Assembly: GCF_032999765.1 (NCBI RefSeq)
Contig: NZ_CP136051.1
Location: forward strand, 310,001-374,000
DNA length: 64,000 nucleotides
Reading direction: 5' to 3'
Source of the DNA: Imperialibacter roseus
Lineage (GTDB): Bacteria; Bacteroidota; Bacteroidia; Cytophagales; Cyclobacteriaceae
Below the pieces are notes generated by a model. That model was given only the letters and a program-made list of their open reading frames with translations. It did no database searches and was not told where the DNA came from. The position numbers were made by a program, and so were the translations under genes. Of this stretch, positions 23,686 through 33,903 are shown piece by piece. The first letter of the stretch is position 1, and each line of letters starts with the position of its first letter.

Positions 23686-26169
23686 ATGAAACACACGTAT
23701 AAAATTTCCGGAATGACCTGCAATGGTTGCAGGAGTCATGTAGAGAAAATGCTCAAAGCAGTTGAGGGTATCTCTGATGTTTCTGTTGATTTAGCAAATA
23801 AGGAAGCGGTAGTTCAAATGGAGTCTCATGTTCCCATTGAGACACTTAAAGAAGCCTTGCAAAAGGACGGAGATCGCTATGACATTCACCTTCCAGGGTC
23901 ACATGAGCATCATCACCCTATGCCAAAAATCAAAAAAAATGACACTGGAGGATCTGGCAAATACTATTGTCCCATGCTATGCGAAGGAGATAAGAAATAT
24001 GACAAGCCAGGCGATTGTCCTAAGTGTGGAATGGATTTAGAAAAGGAAGAAAGTTCGAAAACCATTTACACCTGCCCGATGCACCCTGAAGTAGAGCAGG
24101 ATCATCCGGGCTCATGTCCGAAATGTGGAATGGACTTGGAACCGAAAAAAGCCTCTGCTGATGATGGTTCGGAGGAACAGAAAGCATACAAGAAAATGCT
24201 GACCAAGTTCTGGATTTCGGTGGCTTTTACACTGCCCGTCTTATTTATCGCCATGAGTGAGATGATAGGTGTTTCTTTATCTGGGATCGCAAGCGAAAAG
24301 ACCTGGGGTTGGGTGCAGTTTGCATTGAGTACACCAGTCATCTTTTACTCTTGTTGGAATTTCTTTGTGAGAGGGTACAAATCCATCATCAATCGCTCGC
24401 CGAACATGTGGACACTCATCACATTGGGAGCTGGAGCTGCATACCTGTTTAGCATTTTTGCCTTACTGTTTCCTGATATTTTCCCTGATCAATTCAAATC
24501 TGAAGGAGGAGCTGTTCACTTATATTTTGAAGCTGCGGTTGTCATTCTTACCCTGATTCTATTAGGACAATTATTGGAAGCAAAAGCAAGAAGTCAAACC
24601 AATTCTGCCATCAAGGAGCTTCTCAACCTGGTGCCACCTGAAGCAACGGTCATTAGAGATGGTGAGGAGTTGACGATTCCGTTAGAGCATGTGAAGCTAG
24701 ATGACATCATTAAGATTAAACCAGGTGAAAAGATTCCGGTAGATGGAGAGATAACTGAAGGAAAAAGCAGCATCGATGAATCTATGATCACAGGTGAACC
24801 TGTTCCCGTTGAGAAATCGGAAGGAGATAATGTTATTGGAGGAACGATCAATGGTACCAGTTCTTTTCAAATGAAAGCTCAAAAGGTCGGTAGCGATACA
24901 CTGCTTTCCCAGATCATCGAGATGGTCAATAAAGCCAGCCGAACGAAAGCGCCCATTCAAAATCTGGCTGACAAAGTGTCCAGCTATTTTGTGCCCATCG
25001 TTGTTTCGATTGCCATCATTGCTTTTGCCGTTTGGGCGATTTGGGGTCCTGATCCTAAGTTAGTTTATGCCTTTACCAGTGCAGTGACCGTGCTAATCAT
25101 TGCCTGTCCATGTGCATTAGGACTAGCTACTCCCATGTCGATCATGGTTGGAACTGGAAAAGGTGCAAAGCAGGGGATTTTGGTAAAGGATGCCAGAGCC
25201 ATCGAGGAAATGCACAAGGTGACCACATTGGTGATTGATAAAACCGGAACCATCACACAAGGGAGACCATCACTCCAGGACGTACAGTCCATTCACGAAA
25301 AATATAGTGCAGATGCCATCCTGAAAAATGCTGCTTCACTTGAATCGAGTAGTGAACATCCATTGGCACATGCCATTGTCGAGGGAGCTGAAAATAAAGG
25401 ACTGAAACCTCAGAAGGTTGACGATTTTAACTCCATTACTGGTAAAGGCATTACAGGCAAAGTAGATGGGCTGCAAATAGCCATTGGCAACAAAAAGCTC
25501 CTTGAGGAATTTGATTTAACACTGGATCAGGAGCATGATGAAGATGTGAAGCAAAGACAACTTGAAGGACAAACGGTCATGTTCGTGGTGATTGATAAGG
25601 AAGTAGCCGGGTTCATCAGCGTTGCTGACCCCATCAAAGAATCATCAGCTGATGCTATTAAGCATTTGCAAGACCAAGGACTGGAAGTGATTATGCTCAC
25701 TGGTGACAATAAGAATACAGCCAAAGCGGTTGCAGATAAGCTTGGATTAGATGGATATGTAGCAGATCTCTTACCGGAAAACAAATACGAAAAAGTAAAA
25801 GCGCTCCAGGAAGAAGGAAAAATTGTAGCTATGGCCGGTGATGGAATCAATGATGCCCCGGCACTTGCTCAAGCCAATGTCGGAATTGCCATGGGAACAG
25901 GTACGGATGTAGCTATTGAGAGCGCAAGTCTTACGTTGGTTAAAGGAGAGTTGGATGGGATCGTGAGAGCTCGTAAGTTGAGTACAGATGTGATGAGAAA
26001 CATCAAGCAGAACCTGTTCTTTGCTTTCGTTTACAATATGCTAGGTGTACCAATAGCCGCAGGAGTGCTCTTTCCAGTATTTGGTCTTTTGTTGAGTCCG
26101 ATGCTTGCCGCAGCGGCCATGAGTCTGAGCTCCGTTTCAGTAATAGGTAACAGTTTAAGATTAAGATAA
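23686..26169 (+). CDS. copA: Copper-exporting P1B-type ATPase (CopA) with two extra metal-binding domains
   Basis: An 827-residue ATPase. Order: HMA domain with GMTCNGC (Cys12, Cys15), a first heavy-metal-binding domain ([26 protein letters not shown]), a second ([24 protein letters not shown]), then the P-type core. TM segment 6 has CPC (Cys474-Pro475-Cys476), the phosphorylation site is DKTGT at 518, the ATP-binding loop has [10 protein letters not shown], and the hinge has [13 protein letters not shown] marks the Cu(I)/Ag(I) group. It uses ATP to expel Cu(I) from the cytosol to the periplasm, where the oxidase and CusABC take over. It starts 144 bases downstream of the AraC fragment and is followed by a gap. 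Confidence 0.95.
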   Translation: MKHTYKISGMTCNGCRSHVEKMLKAVEGISDVSVDLANKEAVVQMESHVPIETLKEALQKDGDRYDIHLPGSHEHHHPMPKIKKNDTGGSGKYYCPMLCEGDKKYDKPGDCPKCGMDLEKEESSKTIYTCPMHPEVEQDHPGSCPKCGMDLEPKKASADDGSEEQKAYKKMLTKFWISVAFTLPVLFIAMSEMIGVSLSGIASEKTWGWVQFALSTPVIFYSCWNFFVRGYKSIINRSPNMWTLITLGAGAAYLFSIFALLFPDIFPDQFKSEGGAVHLYFEAAVVILTLILLGQLLEAKARSQTNSAIKELLNLVPPEATVIRDGEELTIPLEHVKLDDIIKIKPGEKIPVDGEITEGKSSIDESMITGEPVPVEKSEGDNVIGGTINGTSSFQMKAQKVGSDTLLSQIIEMVNKASRTKAPIQNLADKVSSYFVPIVVSIAIIAFAVWAIWGPDPKLVYAFTSAVTVLIIACPCALGLATPMSIMVGTGKGAKQGILVKDARAIEEMHKVTTLVIDKTGTITQGRPSLQDVQSIHEKYSADAILKNAASLESSSEHPLAHAIVEGAENKGLKPQKVDDFNSITGKGITGKVDGLQIAIGNKKLLEEFDLTLDQEHDEDVKQRQLEGQTVMFVVIDKEVAGFISVADPIKESSADAIKHLQDQGLEVIMLTGDNKNTAKAVADKLGLDGYVADLLPENKYEKVKALQEEGKIVAMAGDGINDAPALAQANVGIAMGTGTDVAIESASLTLVKGELDGIVRARKLSTDVMRNIKQNLFFAFVYNMLGVPIAAGVLFPVFGLLLSPMLAAAAMSLSSVSVIGNSLRLR

Positions 26170-26262
26170 AAATGAAAACAATGATTAGAGGATCATCGAG
26201 CATGACGAAGGACATTAAGGGTACTTGCCGACTTTGCACTACCATTGCACCTTAATTTTGCG

Positions 26263-26270
26263 TATATTTG
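26263..26270 (+). promoter_or_regulatory. Bacteroidota -7 promoter element before the second HYC_CC_PP gene
   Basis: TATATTTG within TTTTGCGTATATTTGC fits the TAnnTTTG consensus exactly. Transcription would begin about 6-8 bases after it, right at the ATG at 26278, so either the mRNA is leaderless or a later start is used. A -33 TTTG lies at 26233 but 26 bases away, slightly more than usual. Confidence 0.55.
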
Positions 26271-26277
26271 CGGACAA

Positions 26278-26676
26278 ATGAATCCCATTCTATCCATATC
26301 GTTCAGCTTTCTGTTCCTGATGCAGGCAATGGGGCCTACCATGGATTTATGTTGTGAATTACCAAAGCTTCCCTACCTTTTTGACCACTACGAAGAACAT
26401 AAGGAATTTGACGGGGATTCTTTTTGGCAATTTTTAGCGGAAGATTATCTCAACGATAAAGGTGATACACAGGGTCATCATGATGAATCTGACCATGATG
26501 ATCTCCCTTTTCATGGTCAGCACCAATGCTGTCACGGATATACTTTCATCGCCCAACTATCGAACCATATAGAAACAGATATTCTTCACTTTTCTACCCA
26601 GACCAGAGCAACCCTCTATAGCTTTTCTCTTTGCTCCGAATACTCAGAATCCCCTTTTCAGCCCCCCAAAGCCTGA
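26278..26676 (+). CDS. Second HYC_CC_PP-like protein
   Basis: A 132-residue protein with a hydrophobic N-terminus (ILSISFSFLFLMQAMG) and a pattern reminiscent of the protein at 6960: a TMDLCCELPKLPYLF Cys pair, an acidic and His-rich stretch (GHHDESDHDDLPFHGQHQCC, then HGY), and a Pro tail (FQPPKA). It lacks a perfect H-Y-C motif, so it is a more distant member. ATG 26278 follows a consensus promoter directly; an ATG at 26320 would be the alternative. It opens the second metal island, as the first copy opens the copper island. Confidence 0.55.
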   Translation: MNPILSISFSFLFLMQAMGPTMDLCCELPKLPYLFDHYEEHKEFDGDSFWQFLAEDYLNDKGDTQGHHDESDHDDLPFHGQHQCCHGYTFIAQLSNHIETDILHFSTQTRATLYSFSLCSEYSESPFQPPKA

Positions 26677-26830
26677 TCTAATTCAGCTTTTATTCAAATA
26701 GACAAAGCTCACCATTTGGTTGAAAGAGCCTGGGCTTTATTCCCCTTATTTGTTTTGATGCTTAATTCCCATGACACAGTCATTAGGTTAGCTGTCATCG
26801 GTGACTCTTTTCATTCTACTTGGTAACAAG

Positions 26831-26974
26831 ATGAAGAAAATCAAAACCAGAAAGAAAAAACGGAGAATAATCAAGGTGGTATTGCAATACATACTGGCAA
26901 CAATCATCGTGCTAATGTTTATCGCATTTCTAATCATCCTATTGATTGTTCCTCATATAAAAATTAATGATTAA
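26831..26974 (+). CDS. 47-residue basic membrane protein
   Basis: A tiny ORF (MKKIKTRKKKRRIIK then one transmembrane segment YILATIIVLMFIAFLIILLI) ending seven bases before the CzcA-TolC start. The very basic N-terminus predicts a cytosolic tail and a single helix. It may be a small pump partner; together with the 43-residue protein at 14422 this is the second microprotein next to an RND pump here. No recognisable family. Confidence 0.55.
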   Translation: MKKIKTRKKKRRIIKVVLQYILATIIVLMFIAFLIILLIVPHIKIND

Positions 26975-26980
26975 AGAAAC

Positions 26981-29900
26981 ATGTTAGATAAAATCATTCA
27001 ATTTTCGGTCAAGAACAAACTGATCATTGGCCTACTCACGCTGGGCCTGGTCATTTGGGGAGGGTACTCGCTTACGAGGCTTCCCATTGATGCCGTACCG
27101 GATATTACCAATAACCAGGTGCAGGTCATCACCACTTCCCCCTCGCTGGCCGCTGAGGAGGTGGAGCGTTTAATCACTTTTCCCATCGAAATCACGATGG
27201 CCACCATCCCTGAGCTGGACGAGATCCGTTCATTCTCCCGCTTTGGGCTGTCGGTGGTGACCATCGTCTTTAAAGAAGACGTGGATGTGTATTGGGCCCG
27301 TCAGCAGGTAAGCGAACGCCTGACTGATGTACAAGCTCAAATCCCACCAGGAGTAGGTCAGCCGGGCATGGCTCCCATCACTACCGGACTTGGAGAAATC
27401 TACCAATATGTAGTGGGAACAGAGCCGGGATATGAAGATCAGTATGATGCCCGTGAACTTCGTACGATCCAGGACTGGATTGTGCGAAGGCAGTTGCTAG
27501 GTACTCCAGGGGTGGCGGATGTAAGCAGCTTTGGAGGCTACCTTAAGCAATATGAGATTGCCATAGACCCCGACAGGCTCAAGGCCATGAACGTCTCCAT
27601 TGCCGACATTTTCCAGGCACTGGAAGAAAACAACGAGAATACCGGAGGGGCATACATCGAGAAAAACCTCAGCGCCTATTTCATCCGAAGCGAAGGACTG
27701 GTGAGCGACATGGACGACATCCGCAACATGCTCATCAAAAATAATGCGAATGGCATCCCTGTACTGATCAATGACGTAGCAAAGGTACAGCTGGGCAGTG
27801 CCGTTCGGTATGGTGCCACCACTCGAAACGGAGAAGGAGAAGTGGTCAGCGCCATTGTGATGATGCTGAAAGGAGAAAACTCCGCAGAGGTTATTGAGAA
27901 TGTAAAAAGCCGAATTTCCGAAATACGTAAGACATTGCCTGAGGGAGTTACCATTGAGCCTTTTCTGGACCGTACAAAATTGGTAAATACGGCCATCGGT
28001 ACAGTGAGCAAAAACCTCGCTGAAGGAGCCTTGATTGTGATATTCGTTTTGTTGCTTCTGTTGGGAAATCTCCGGGCAGGTTTGATCGTAGCATCGGTAA
28101 TCCCTCTTGCGCTCATTTTTGCCTTTGGCATGATGAACCTCTTTGGTGTGTCGGGCAACCTGATGAGTTTGGGGGCTATTGATTTTGGGTTGATTGTGGA
28201 CGGAGCGGTGATCATTGTGGAGGCTACTTTGCACCACCTGGGTTTACTGAAACTTGGAAGGAAGCTGACCCAGCAGGAAATGGACAAAGAGGTTTATCAG
28301 TCGGCCAGCAAAATTAGGAATTCGGCCGCATTCGGGGAGATCATTATTCTCATCGTGTACCTGCCCATCCTTGCTTTGGTGGGAATAGAAGGTAAAATGT
28401 TTGGCCCTATGGCACAGACGGTGAGCTTTGCTATACTCGGTGCTTTTATCCTTTCGCTTACTTATGTACCCATGATGTCCGCTCTTGTGCTAAGTAAAAA
28501 GACCGAATACAAACCCAATATTTCAGACAAGATCATGGCTTTCTTTCACAGGCTGTACGACCCGACAATCCGTTGGGCGATGCACAAACGACCTTTGATG
28601 TTAGCCATAGCACTTGGATTATTTGGAGCATCGCTCTGGGTATTTTCCAATATGGGCGGTGAATTTGTACCTACCCTGGAAGAGGGCGACTTTGCCGTGG
28701 AGACCCGTGTCATGAGTGGGAGTTCGTTGCAAAATACCATCAATGCCACCACAGAAGCGGAGAAAATATTACTGGCTCAATTCCCCGAAGTTACACAAGT
28801 AGTTTCCAAAATTGGATCAGGTGAGATCCCCACCGACCCAATGCCACCGGAGGCGGCTGACTTGATGATTATCCTGAAAAACAAATCTGAATGGGTATCT
28901 GCATCCAACAGGGAAGACCTGGCCAATAAAATGGCGGAGGCGCTTGAAGTTATTCCGGGAGTAACTTTTGGTTTCCAGCAACCCATCCAGATGCGGTTTA
29001 ACGAGCTCATGACAGGGGTTCGTCAGGATGTGGCTATTAAAGTCTATGGAGAGGAGCTGGAAAAGCTCACGGAATACGCTACACAGATAGGCCGCCTTTC
29101 TTCAGGGGTAGAGGGAGCGGTAGACCTGTACATCGAGGAGGTGACAGGTATCCCTCAGATTGTCATCAATTACAAAAGGGGCCAGCTGGCCAAATACGGG
29201 CTCAGTATCCGGGATGTAAACCGCTCGGTACAGGCCGCCTTTGCCGGAGCTTCTGCGGGGCTCGTGTATGAAAACGAGAGACGCTTTGATCTGGTGGTCA
29301 GATTGGATAAGACCAACCGGGAGGATGTAGAGTCCGTTCGGAGCCTTTACATCGCCCGTAAAGATGGGCACCAGATACCGCTCTACCAGGTGGCCGAAGT
29401 GGAAATCCAGGAAGGCCCTTACCAAATTCAGCGGGATGATACCAGGAGACGGATCATAGTAGCTTTCAACGTTCGTAATCGTGACGTGGAAAGTGTGGTG
29501 GACGAACTTCGGCAGAAAATTGACGAATCAGTGGTGTTTGCGCCGGGTTACACGGTCACCTACGGAGGCCAGTTTGAAAATCTGGTGGAAGCCCGTGAAC
29601 GACTCGCTTTTGCCGTTCCGTTGGCCCTTCTATTGATATTTGTATTGCTCTATTTCACCTTCGGTTCCATTAAGCAGGGCATCCTCATTTTTACGGCCAT
29701 CCCCCTTTCAGCTATTGGCGGCATCTTCGCTTTATGGCTCAGGGGTATGCCTTTCAGTATTTCGGCAGGTGTTGGCTTCATTGCACTGTTTGGAGTAGCA
29801 GTCTTGAATGGGATAGTACTCATCAGCGAGTTCAATCACCTGAAAAAAGACGGCATCTCCGATATTTTTGAGCGGATTTACAAAGGCACAAGTGTACGTC

Positions 29901-31354
29901 TGCGTCCAGTAATCATGACGGCTGCCGTAGCTTCTTTGGGTTTTCTACCCATGGCGCTTTCTCAATCAGGTGGAGCTGAAGTACAGCGTCCACTGGCCAC
30001 CGTGGTGATTGGTGGGTTGATCACCGCTACTTTCCTGACACTGGTTGTGTTGCCCATCCTTTACTACTATTTTGAAAGAGGGATAAAAGTAAAGCCCGGA
30101 GCAGTTGCACCGCTATTGGTTATCGGTATCTTTTTCCTCCAGTTTCAAGAAGTAAAGGCACAGGAATCACCTGCTTCCTTTCAGTCCCTGGGCGAGGCGA
30201 TACAAGTGGCGATCCAAAACAATCCGACCTTGAAGGCAGCAGACCTGCAAACCCAACAGGAACGAGCATTAAAAGGTGCCAGTTGGAATTTGTCCAAAAC
30301 CAATTTCAGCCTTACACACGGGCAGTACAACAGCATTTACAACAATGACAATCAGTTCAATATCTCTCAATCCATCGAATTCCCTACGGTTTATGCCAAT
30401 CAAAACAAGCTGGCCAAAGCGAGGATGGAAGCAAGCGAATGGCGGAAAAACGCCACGCAAAACGAACTGGTGAAGCAGGTAAAAGCTATCTGGTATATCC
30501 TTTGGTTTGAAAGAAGCAAAAGACAGTTATTACTGGAGCAGGACAGCATTTACCAGCGATTCGTACGAGCAGCAGGCCTTCGTTATCAAACCGGGGAAAG
30601 CAACTTGCTGGAAAAAGCAACAGCAGAGTCGCAGGTGGCTGAAATAAAAGCCATGTTGCAGCAAAACCAGTCCGATATTGAAATCTATCGGACCCAGCTA
30701 CAAACCTTGCTCAACCTGGAAAGCCCGATAGATATCACAGTGGGCAACCTTAAATCAAGAGAAAGCAGTGTATTACTGGATACGCAAGGCATTGCGAATA
30801 ACCCAACACTTGCCTGGTTCCGCCAACAAATGGAGGTAGCTGAAAGAGAAAAGTCGGTAGAGAAATCACGGCTGCTACCCGACCTGACAGTGGGGTACTT
30901 CAATCAGTCGCTGAACGGCCCTAATCAAGACCTGGACGGCAACCCGGTCACTTTCAGCTCCAGCGACCGATTTACCGGTTTCCAGGTAGGTATAGCTATC
31001 CCCATTTTTGGTGCCAAGTCACAAGGATCGGTCATCAAGGCTGGCGAACTGAAAAAGCAGGAAAGCGAAGCAAGGCTACAAGCGGTGACCAACGAACTGC
31101 AAGGCAGGTTAAGGTCTCTCATCCAGCAGTACCAAAAATTTCAAACCAGTCTCGATTATTATGAGCAAAATGCCTTACCGCAGGCTGAACTTATTCTCAA
31201 TCAGGCTCAGAAAGGATTTGAAAACGGGGAAATTGGCTATGTGGAATACATCCAGGGGCTTAACCGGGCATTGACAGTTCGGTTCAATTACCTGGACATT
31301 CTCAACCAATACAACCAGACCATTATCCAGATAGAGTTTATCTCAGGCGTTTAA
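26981..31354 (+). CDS. czcA: CzcA-type RND permease fused to a TolC-family outer-membrane protein
   Basis: A 1457-residue protein. Residues 1-1040 form an RND permease of the divalent-cation (HME1) type: TM4 has DFGLIVDGAVIIVE, with Asp401, Asp407 and Glu414 at the places of the proton-relay residues of CzcA, and TM10 has LFGVAVLNGIVL. Near 1044-1060 a hydrophobic stretch (LLVIGIFFLQFQEVKAQ) acts as an internal signal-like segment, after which a TolC-like unit follows (FQSLGEAIQVAIQNNPTLKA; LIQQYQKFQTSLDYYEQNAL). A TolC domain must be in the outer membrane, so cleavage at about AQ-ES (1060) is expected for function; if it is not cleaved, the protein must span both membranes. Such fusions are known among Bacteroidota. 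Confidence 0.9.
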   Translation: MLDKIIQFSVKNKLIIGLLTLGLVIWGGYSLTRLPIDAVPDITNNQVQVITTSPSLAAEEVERLITFPIEITMATIPELDEIRSFSRFGLSVVTIVFKEDVDVYWARQQVSERLTDVQAQIPPGVGQPGMAPITTGLGEIYQYVVGTEPGYEDQYDARELRTIQDWIVRRQLLGTPGVADVSSFGGYLKQYEIAIDPDRLKAMNVSIADIFQALEENNENTGGAYIEKNLSAYFIRSEGLVSDMDDIRNMLIKNNANGIPVLINDVAKVQLGSAVRYGATTRNGEGEVVSAIVMMLKGENSAEVIENVKSRISEIRKTLPEGVTIEPFLDRTKLVNTAIGTVSKNLAEGALIVIFVLLLLLGNLRAGLIVASVIPLALIFAFGMMNLFGVSGNLMSLGAIDFGLIVDGAVIIVEATLHHLGLLKLGRKLTQQEMDKEVYQSASKIRNSAAFGEIIILIVYLPILALVGIEGKMFGPMAQTVSFAILGAFILSLTYVPMMSALVLSKKTEYKPNISDKIMAFFHRLYDPTIRWAMHKRPLMLAIALGLFGASLWVFSNMGGEFVPTLEEGDFAVETRVMSGSSLQNTINATTEAEKILLAQFPEVTQVVSKIGSGEIPTDPMPPEAADLMIILKNKSEWVSASNREDLANKMAEALEVIPGVTFGFQQPIQMRFNELMTGVRQDVAIKVYGEELEKLTEYATQIGRLSSGVEGAVDLYIEEVTGIPQIVINYKRGQLAKYGLSIRDVNRSVQAAFAGASAGLVYENERRFDLVVRLDKTNREDVESVRSLYIARKDGHQIPLYQVAEVEIQEGPYQIQRDDTRRRIIVAFNVRNRDVESVVDELRQKIDESVVFAPGYTVTYGGQFENLVEARERLAFAVPLALLLIFVLLYFTFGSIKQGILIFTAIPLSAIGGIFALWLRGMPFSISAGVGFIALFGVAVLNGIVLISEFNHLKKDGISDIFERIYKGTSVRLRPVIMTAAVASLGFLPMALSQSGGAEVQRPLATVVIGGLITATFLTLVVLPILYYYFERGIKVKPGAVAPLLVIGIFFLQFQEVKAQESPASFQSLGEAIQVAIQNNPTLKAADLQTQQERALKGASWNLSKTNFSLTHGQYNSIYNNDNQFNISQSIEFPTVYANQNKLAKARMEASEWRKNATQNELVKQVKAIWYILWFERSKRQLLLEQDSIYQRFVRAAGLRYQTGESNLLEKATAESQVAEIKAMLQQNQSDIEIYRTQLQTLLNLESPIDITVGNLKSRESSVLLDTQGIANNPTLAWFRQQMEVAEREKSVEKSRLLPDLTVGYFNQSLNGPNQDLDGNPVTFSSSDRFTGFQVGIAIPIFGAKSQGSVIKAGELKKQESEARLQAVTNELQGRLRSLIQQYQKFQTSLDYYEQNALPQAELILNQAQKGFENGEIGYVEYIQGLNRALTVRFNYLDILNQYNQTIIQIEFISGV

Positions 31355-31372
31355 TAAAAAAGAAATCAACAA

Positions 31373-32569
31373 ATGAAAAATACTTTCAAATACATCAACA
31401 GAATCTCAATGGTTTTTATACTGGGATTGACTATTGCCTCCTGTGGCTCAAAAACTGAAGAAGTTGCTGAAGAACATCACGAAGAAAGTGAGAATACGGT
31501 AGAACTCACAGAGGCACAGTACGAACAGGCGGCCATACAGGTTGGAGCTATCGAGAGAAAGGTCATTGGTTCAGAATTACGGGTAAACGGGGTGATTGAC
31601 GTACCTCCACAAAGCAATATTTCAATCAATATGCCTTATGGGGGTTTTGTGAAATATACAGAAATGCTCCCAGGGAGCAAAGTAAAAAAGGGCCAGCTTC
31701 TGGTCGTGATTGAAAACCCTGAGTTCATCCAGTTTCAACAGGATTATCTCGAGGGCCTGGCCAACCAGGAGTTTCTAAAAGCAGAATATGATCGGCAGAA
31801 GGAGTTGTTTGATGAAAAAGTAGCCTCCGGCAAAACCTTTCAACAGGCGAAAAGTGACTACCTGGCCAATGAAGCCCGAATTAAAAGTATGGAGGAGCGT
31901 TTGAAAATTATCGGTTTCAACCCAGCAAAAATACGTGAAGGTACCGTTTCATCTTCTGTCAATATTTATGCCCCGGTAAACGGTTCAGTTCGAGAGGTGT
32001 ACACCAATGTAGGCAAGTACATCAATCCACAGGATGTGATCATGGACATCACCAATGCCGAAGATCTGCATGTGGAACTGACGGTATATGAAAACGACAT
32101 CCCACGGGTAAGGGAAGGCCAGCGTATCCGCTTTGCCCTGGTCAACTCTCCGAACGATTGGCGGGAAGCTAAGGTGTTCCTTGTGGGCAGTGGAGTAAGG
32201 GAAGACCGCTCGGTAACCGTACATGGACATTTAAAAAAGATGCATGAAGACCTGAAGCCGGGCATGTATGTAGCTGCCAGGATCGAAACCGACAGTAATG
32301 ATGTGCTAGCTGCTCCGGAAGCCTCCATTGTGCGGTTTGGTGGCAAGCAGTACGTTTTTTCATATGCGGGTAAGAAATCAGAGAACGGTGAAATCGTACA
32401 CGATTTTGAAATGCTGGAAGTCATCAAGGGATATACCGAAGACGGCTATACGCAGATTTCGTTGGCCGATACAGCGAAGGACTTGAGTACCATTCAACTT
32501 GTCACCAAAGGTGCCTTCACCTTGTTGGCTAAAGCCAAAAATACCGAAGAAGAAGGACATGGGCATTAA
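31373..32569 (+). CDS. czcB: CzcB-like membrane fusion lipoprotein
   Basis: A 398-residue adaptor with a lipobox (LTIASCGSK, Cys24), so attached to the inner-membrane outer leaflet rather than by a helix. Order: acidic/His stretch (EEHHEESEN), lipoyl/barrel part (GSELRVNGVIDVPPQ, PYGGFVKYTEMLPGSKVKKG), coiled-coil hairpin (QFQQDYLEGLANQEFLKAEY, SDYLANEARIKSMEERLKII), and the return beta domain. It ends with EEEGHGH, another possible metal-binding tail. It links the pump to its TolC part. Eighteen bases after the pump stop. Confidence 0.88.
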   Translation: MKNTFKYINRISMVFILGLTIASCGSKTEEVAEEHHEESENTVELTEAQYEQAAIQVGAIERKVIGSELRVNGVIDVPPQSNISINMPYGGFVKYTEMLPGSKVKKGQLLVVIENPEFIQFQQDYLEGLANQEFLKAEYDRQKELFDEKVASGKTFQQAKSDYLANEARIKSMEERLKIIGFNPAKIREGTVSSSVNIYAPVNGSVREVYTNVGKYINPQDVIMDITNAEDLHVELTVYENDIPRVREGQRIRFALVNSPNDWREAKVFLVGSGVREDRSVTVHGHLKKMHEDLKPGMYVAARIETDSNDVLAAPEASIVRFGGKQYVFSYAGKKSENGEIVHDFEMLEVIKGYTEDGYTQISLADTAKDLSTIQLVTKGAFTLLAKAKNTEEEGHGH

Positions 32570-32580
32570 GAATTTCAAGC

Positions 32581-33501
32581 ATGGCAGAGGCTAAAAATAC
32601 TCCAAACAAAGGTTTGCGCACCACACTCATTGGCATAATTGTAAGTGCATTATTGGCAGTGGTTAAGGCTCTAGGAGGCATCTTCGGCCATTCCTATGCC
32701 CTGATTGCGGATGCCATAGAATCAGGAGCGGATGTTTTTACCTCTACGATGTTATGGATAGGCTTGAAGTGGTCTGCAAAGCCTGCTGACGACAATCACC
32801 CCTATGGTCATGGAAAAGCCGAGGCGTTAGTTGCTTTGGGTATTTCTCTGGCATTAGTGATAGCGGCTGGTATTATTATTCGGGATAGTGTGCTGCATAT
32901 TATGGAACCGCATAAAACCCCGGCTCCATACACACTTATTATTCTGGTGGTGGTAATACTTACTAAAGAACTTCTGTACCGCTTTGTACTAAAAACTGGA
33001 ACTGAAATTAATAGCGGAGCAGTAAAAGCAGATGCATTTCACCACCGTAGTGATGCGATTACTTCTGCTGCTGCATTTATAGGAATATCTATAGCATTAA
33101 TTGGTGGCGAGGGTTATGAGGTGGCAGATGACTTTGCGGCTCTAATGGCAGGAGGATTCATCATTTACAACGCCTGCGGCATTGCCCGACCGGCCATTGG
33201 TGAACTGCTGGATGAAGCTCTGGAGCCCGACCTGCAAGAGGATATCTCTGGCATTGCTTTGAGCGTTAATGCTGTGCAAGTTGTACAAAAGTGCCGTTCC
33301 CGGAAAATGGGCACTGGCTACCATGTGGATTTACACATCTGGATCAATGGAGATTTGACGGTAAAACATGGCCATGATATAGCCCATGAAGTAAAGGACA
33401 AAATAATGAAAAATGTACCCTATGTATTGGATGTACACATTCATGTGGAGCCAAATTCAACACAAAAAGAAAGTTGGCATGATCAAAGAACTCGAAAATA
33501 A
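32581..33501 (+). CDS. CDF-family cation exporter
   Basis: A 306-residue inner-membrane protein with six hydrophobic helices. Helix 2 has ALIADAIESGADVFTST with two Asp, helix 5 has ADAFHHRSDAITSAAAF with HxxxD, and a loop DDNHPYGHGKAEALVALG is diagnostic of the cation-diffusion-facilitator family (FieF/CzcD branch). The C-terminal soluble domain ends VLDVHIHVEP. It exchanges Zn(II), Co(II), Cd(II) or Fe(II) for protons. Its last 23 bases overlap the start of the Fur-family gene in another frame. Confidence 0.9.
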   Translation: MAEAKNTPNKGLRTTLIGIIVSALLAVVKALGGIFGHSYALIADAIESGADVFTSTMLWIGLKWSAKPADDNHPYGHGKAEALVALGISLALVIAAGIIIRDSVLHIMEPHKTPAPYTLIILVVVILTKELLYRFVLKTGTEINSGAVKADAFHHRSDAITSAAAFIGISIALIGGEGYEVADDFAALMAGGFIIYNACGIARPAIGELLDEALEPDLQEDISGIALSVNAVQVVQKCRSRKMGTGYHVDLHIWINGDLTVKHGHDIAHEVKDKIMKNVPYVLDVHIHVEPNSTQKESWHDQRTRK

Positions 33502-33892
33502 ACTCAAAGAAAAGGACATCCGACCAACAGCCATGCGGCTGTTGGTGCTGGAAGCCCTGACCAGTCGGGAGGCCGCCATCAGCCTTTCCGACCTGGAAAA
33601 AGCATTTGAAAAGTCAGACAGGGTAACACTATTCCGCACCCTGAAGACCTTTCAGGAAAATGGACTGGTACACAGTATAGATGACGGTACCGGAGCACCT
33701 AAATACGCCTTATGCGAAGAGGGATGCGAGTGCAATATCGAACGGGACCTGCACGTGCATTTTCATTGCCGGGTGTGTAGCGAAACCTTCTGTTTGCCCA
33801 AGTACAAAATCCCGGAAATTGACCTGCCAAGCAAGTTCAAAGGCGAAGAAGCCAACCTGGTGGTAAAGGGTGTTTGCCCTGATTGTAAGTAA
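33479..33892 (+). CDS. Fur-family metalloregulator
   Basis: A 137-residue regulator starting at ATG 33479 inside the end of the CDF gene; a farther upstream open frame runs through that gene and has no role. The winged helix spans residues 1-80 (RPTAMRLLVLEAL, VTLFRTLKTFQENGLVHSID). The dimerisation part has HVHFHCRVCSETFCLPKYKI and a closing CPDC, forming a structural Cys4 site and a His/Cys sensor site. Zur and Fur cannot be separated by eye; with an exporter operon a repressor that lets go in excess divalent metal is expected. Likely controls this second island. Confidence 0.85.
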   Translation: MIKELENKLKEKDIRPTAMRLLVLEALTSREAAISLSDLEKAFEKSDRVTLFRTLKTFQENGLVHSIDDGTGAPKYALCEEGCECNIERDLHVHFHCRVCSETFCLPKYKIPEIDLPSKFKGEEANLVVKGVCPDCK

Positions 33893-33903
33893 TAGTTAAG
33901 AAT

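Noticed and set aside
26172-26255. 27-codon ORF after copA
   Set aside because: Short, no membrane helix or motif, and it overlaps the promoter region of the next gene.
27497-28237. 246-codon open frame on the minus strand within the CzcA permease
   Set aside because: It is the antisense shadow of a strongly supported RND gene, has no start signal and no recognisable domain.
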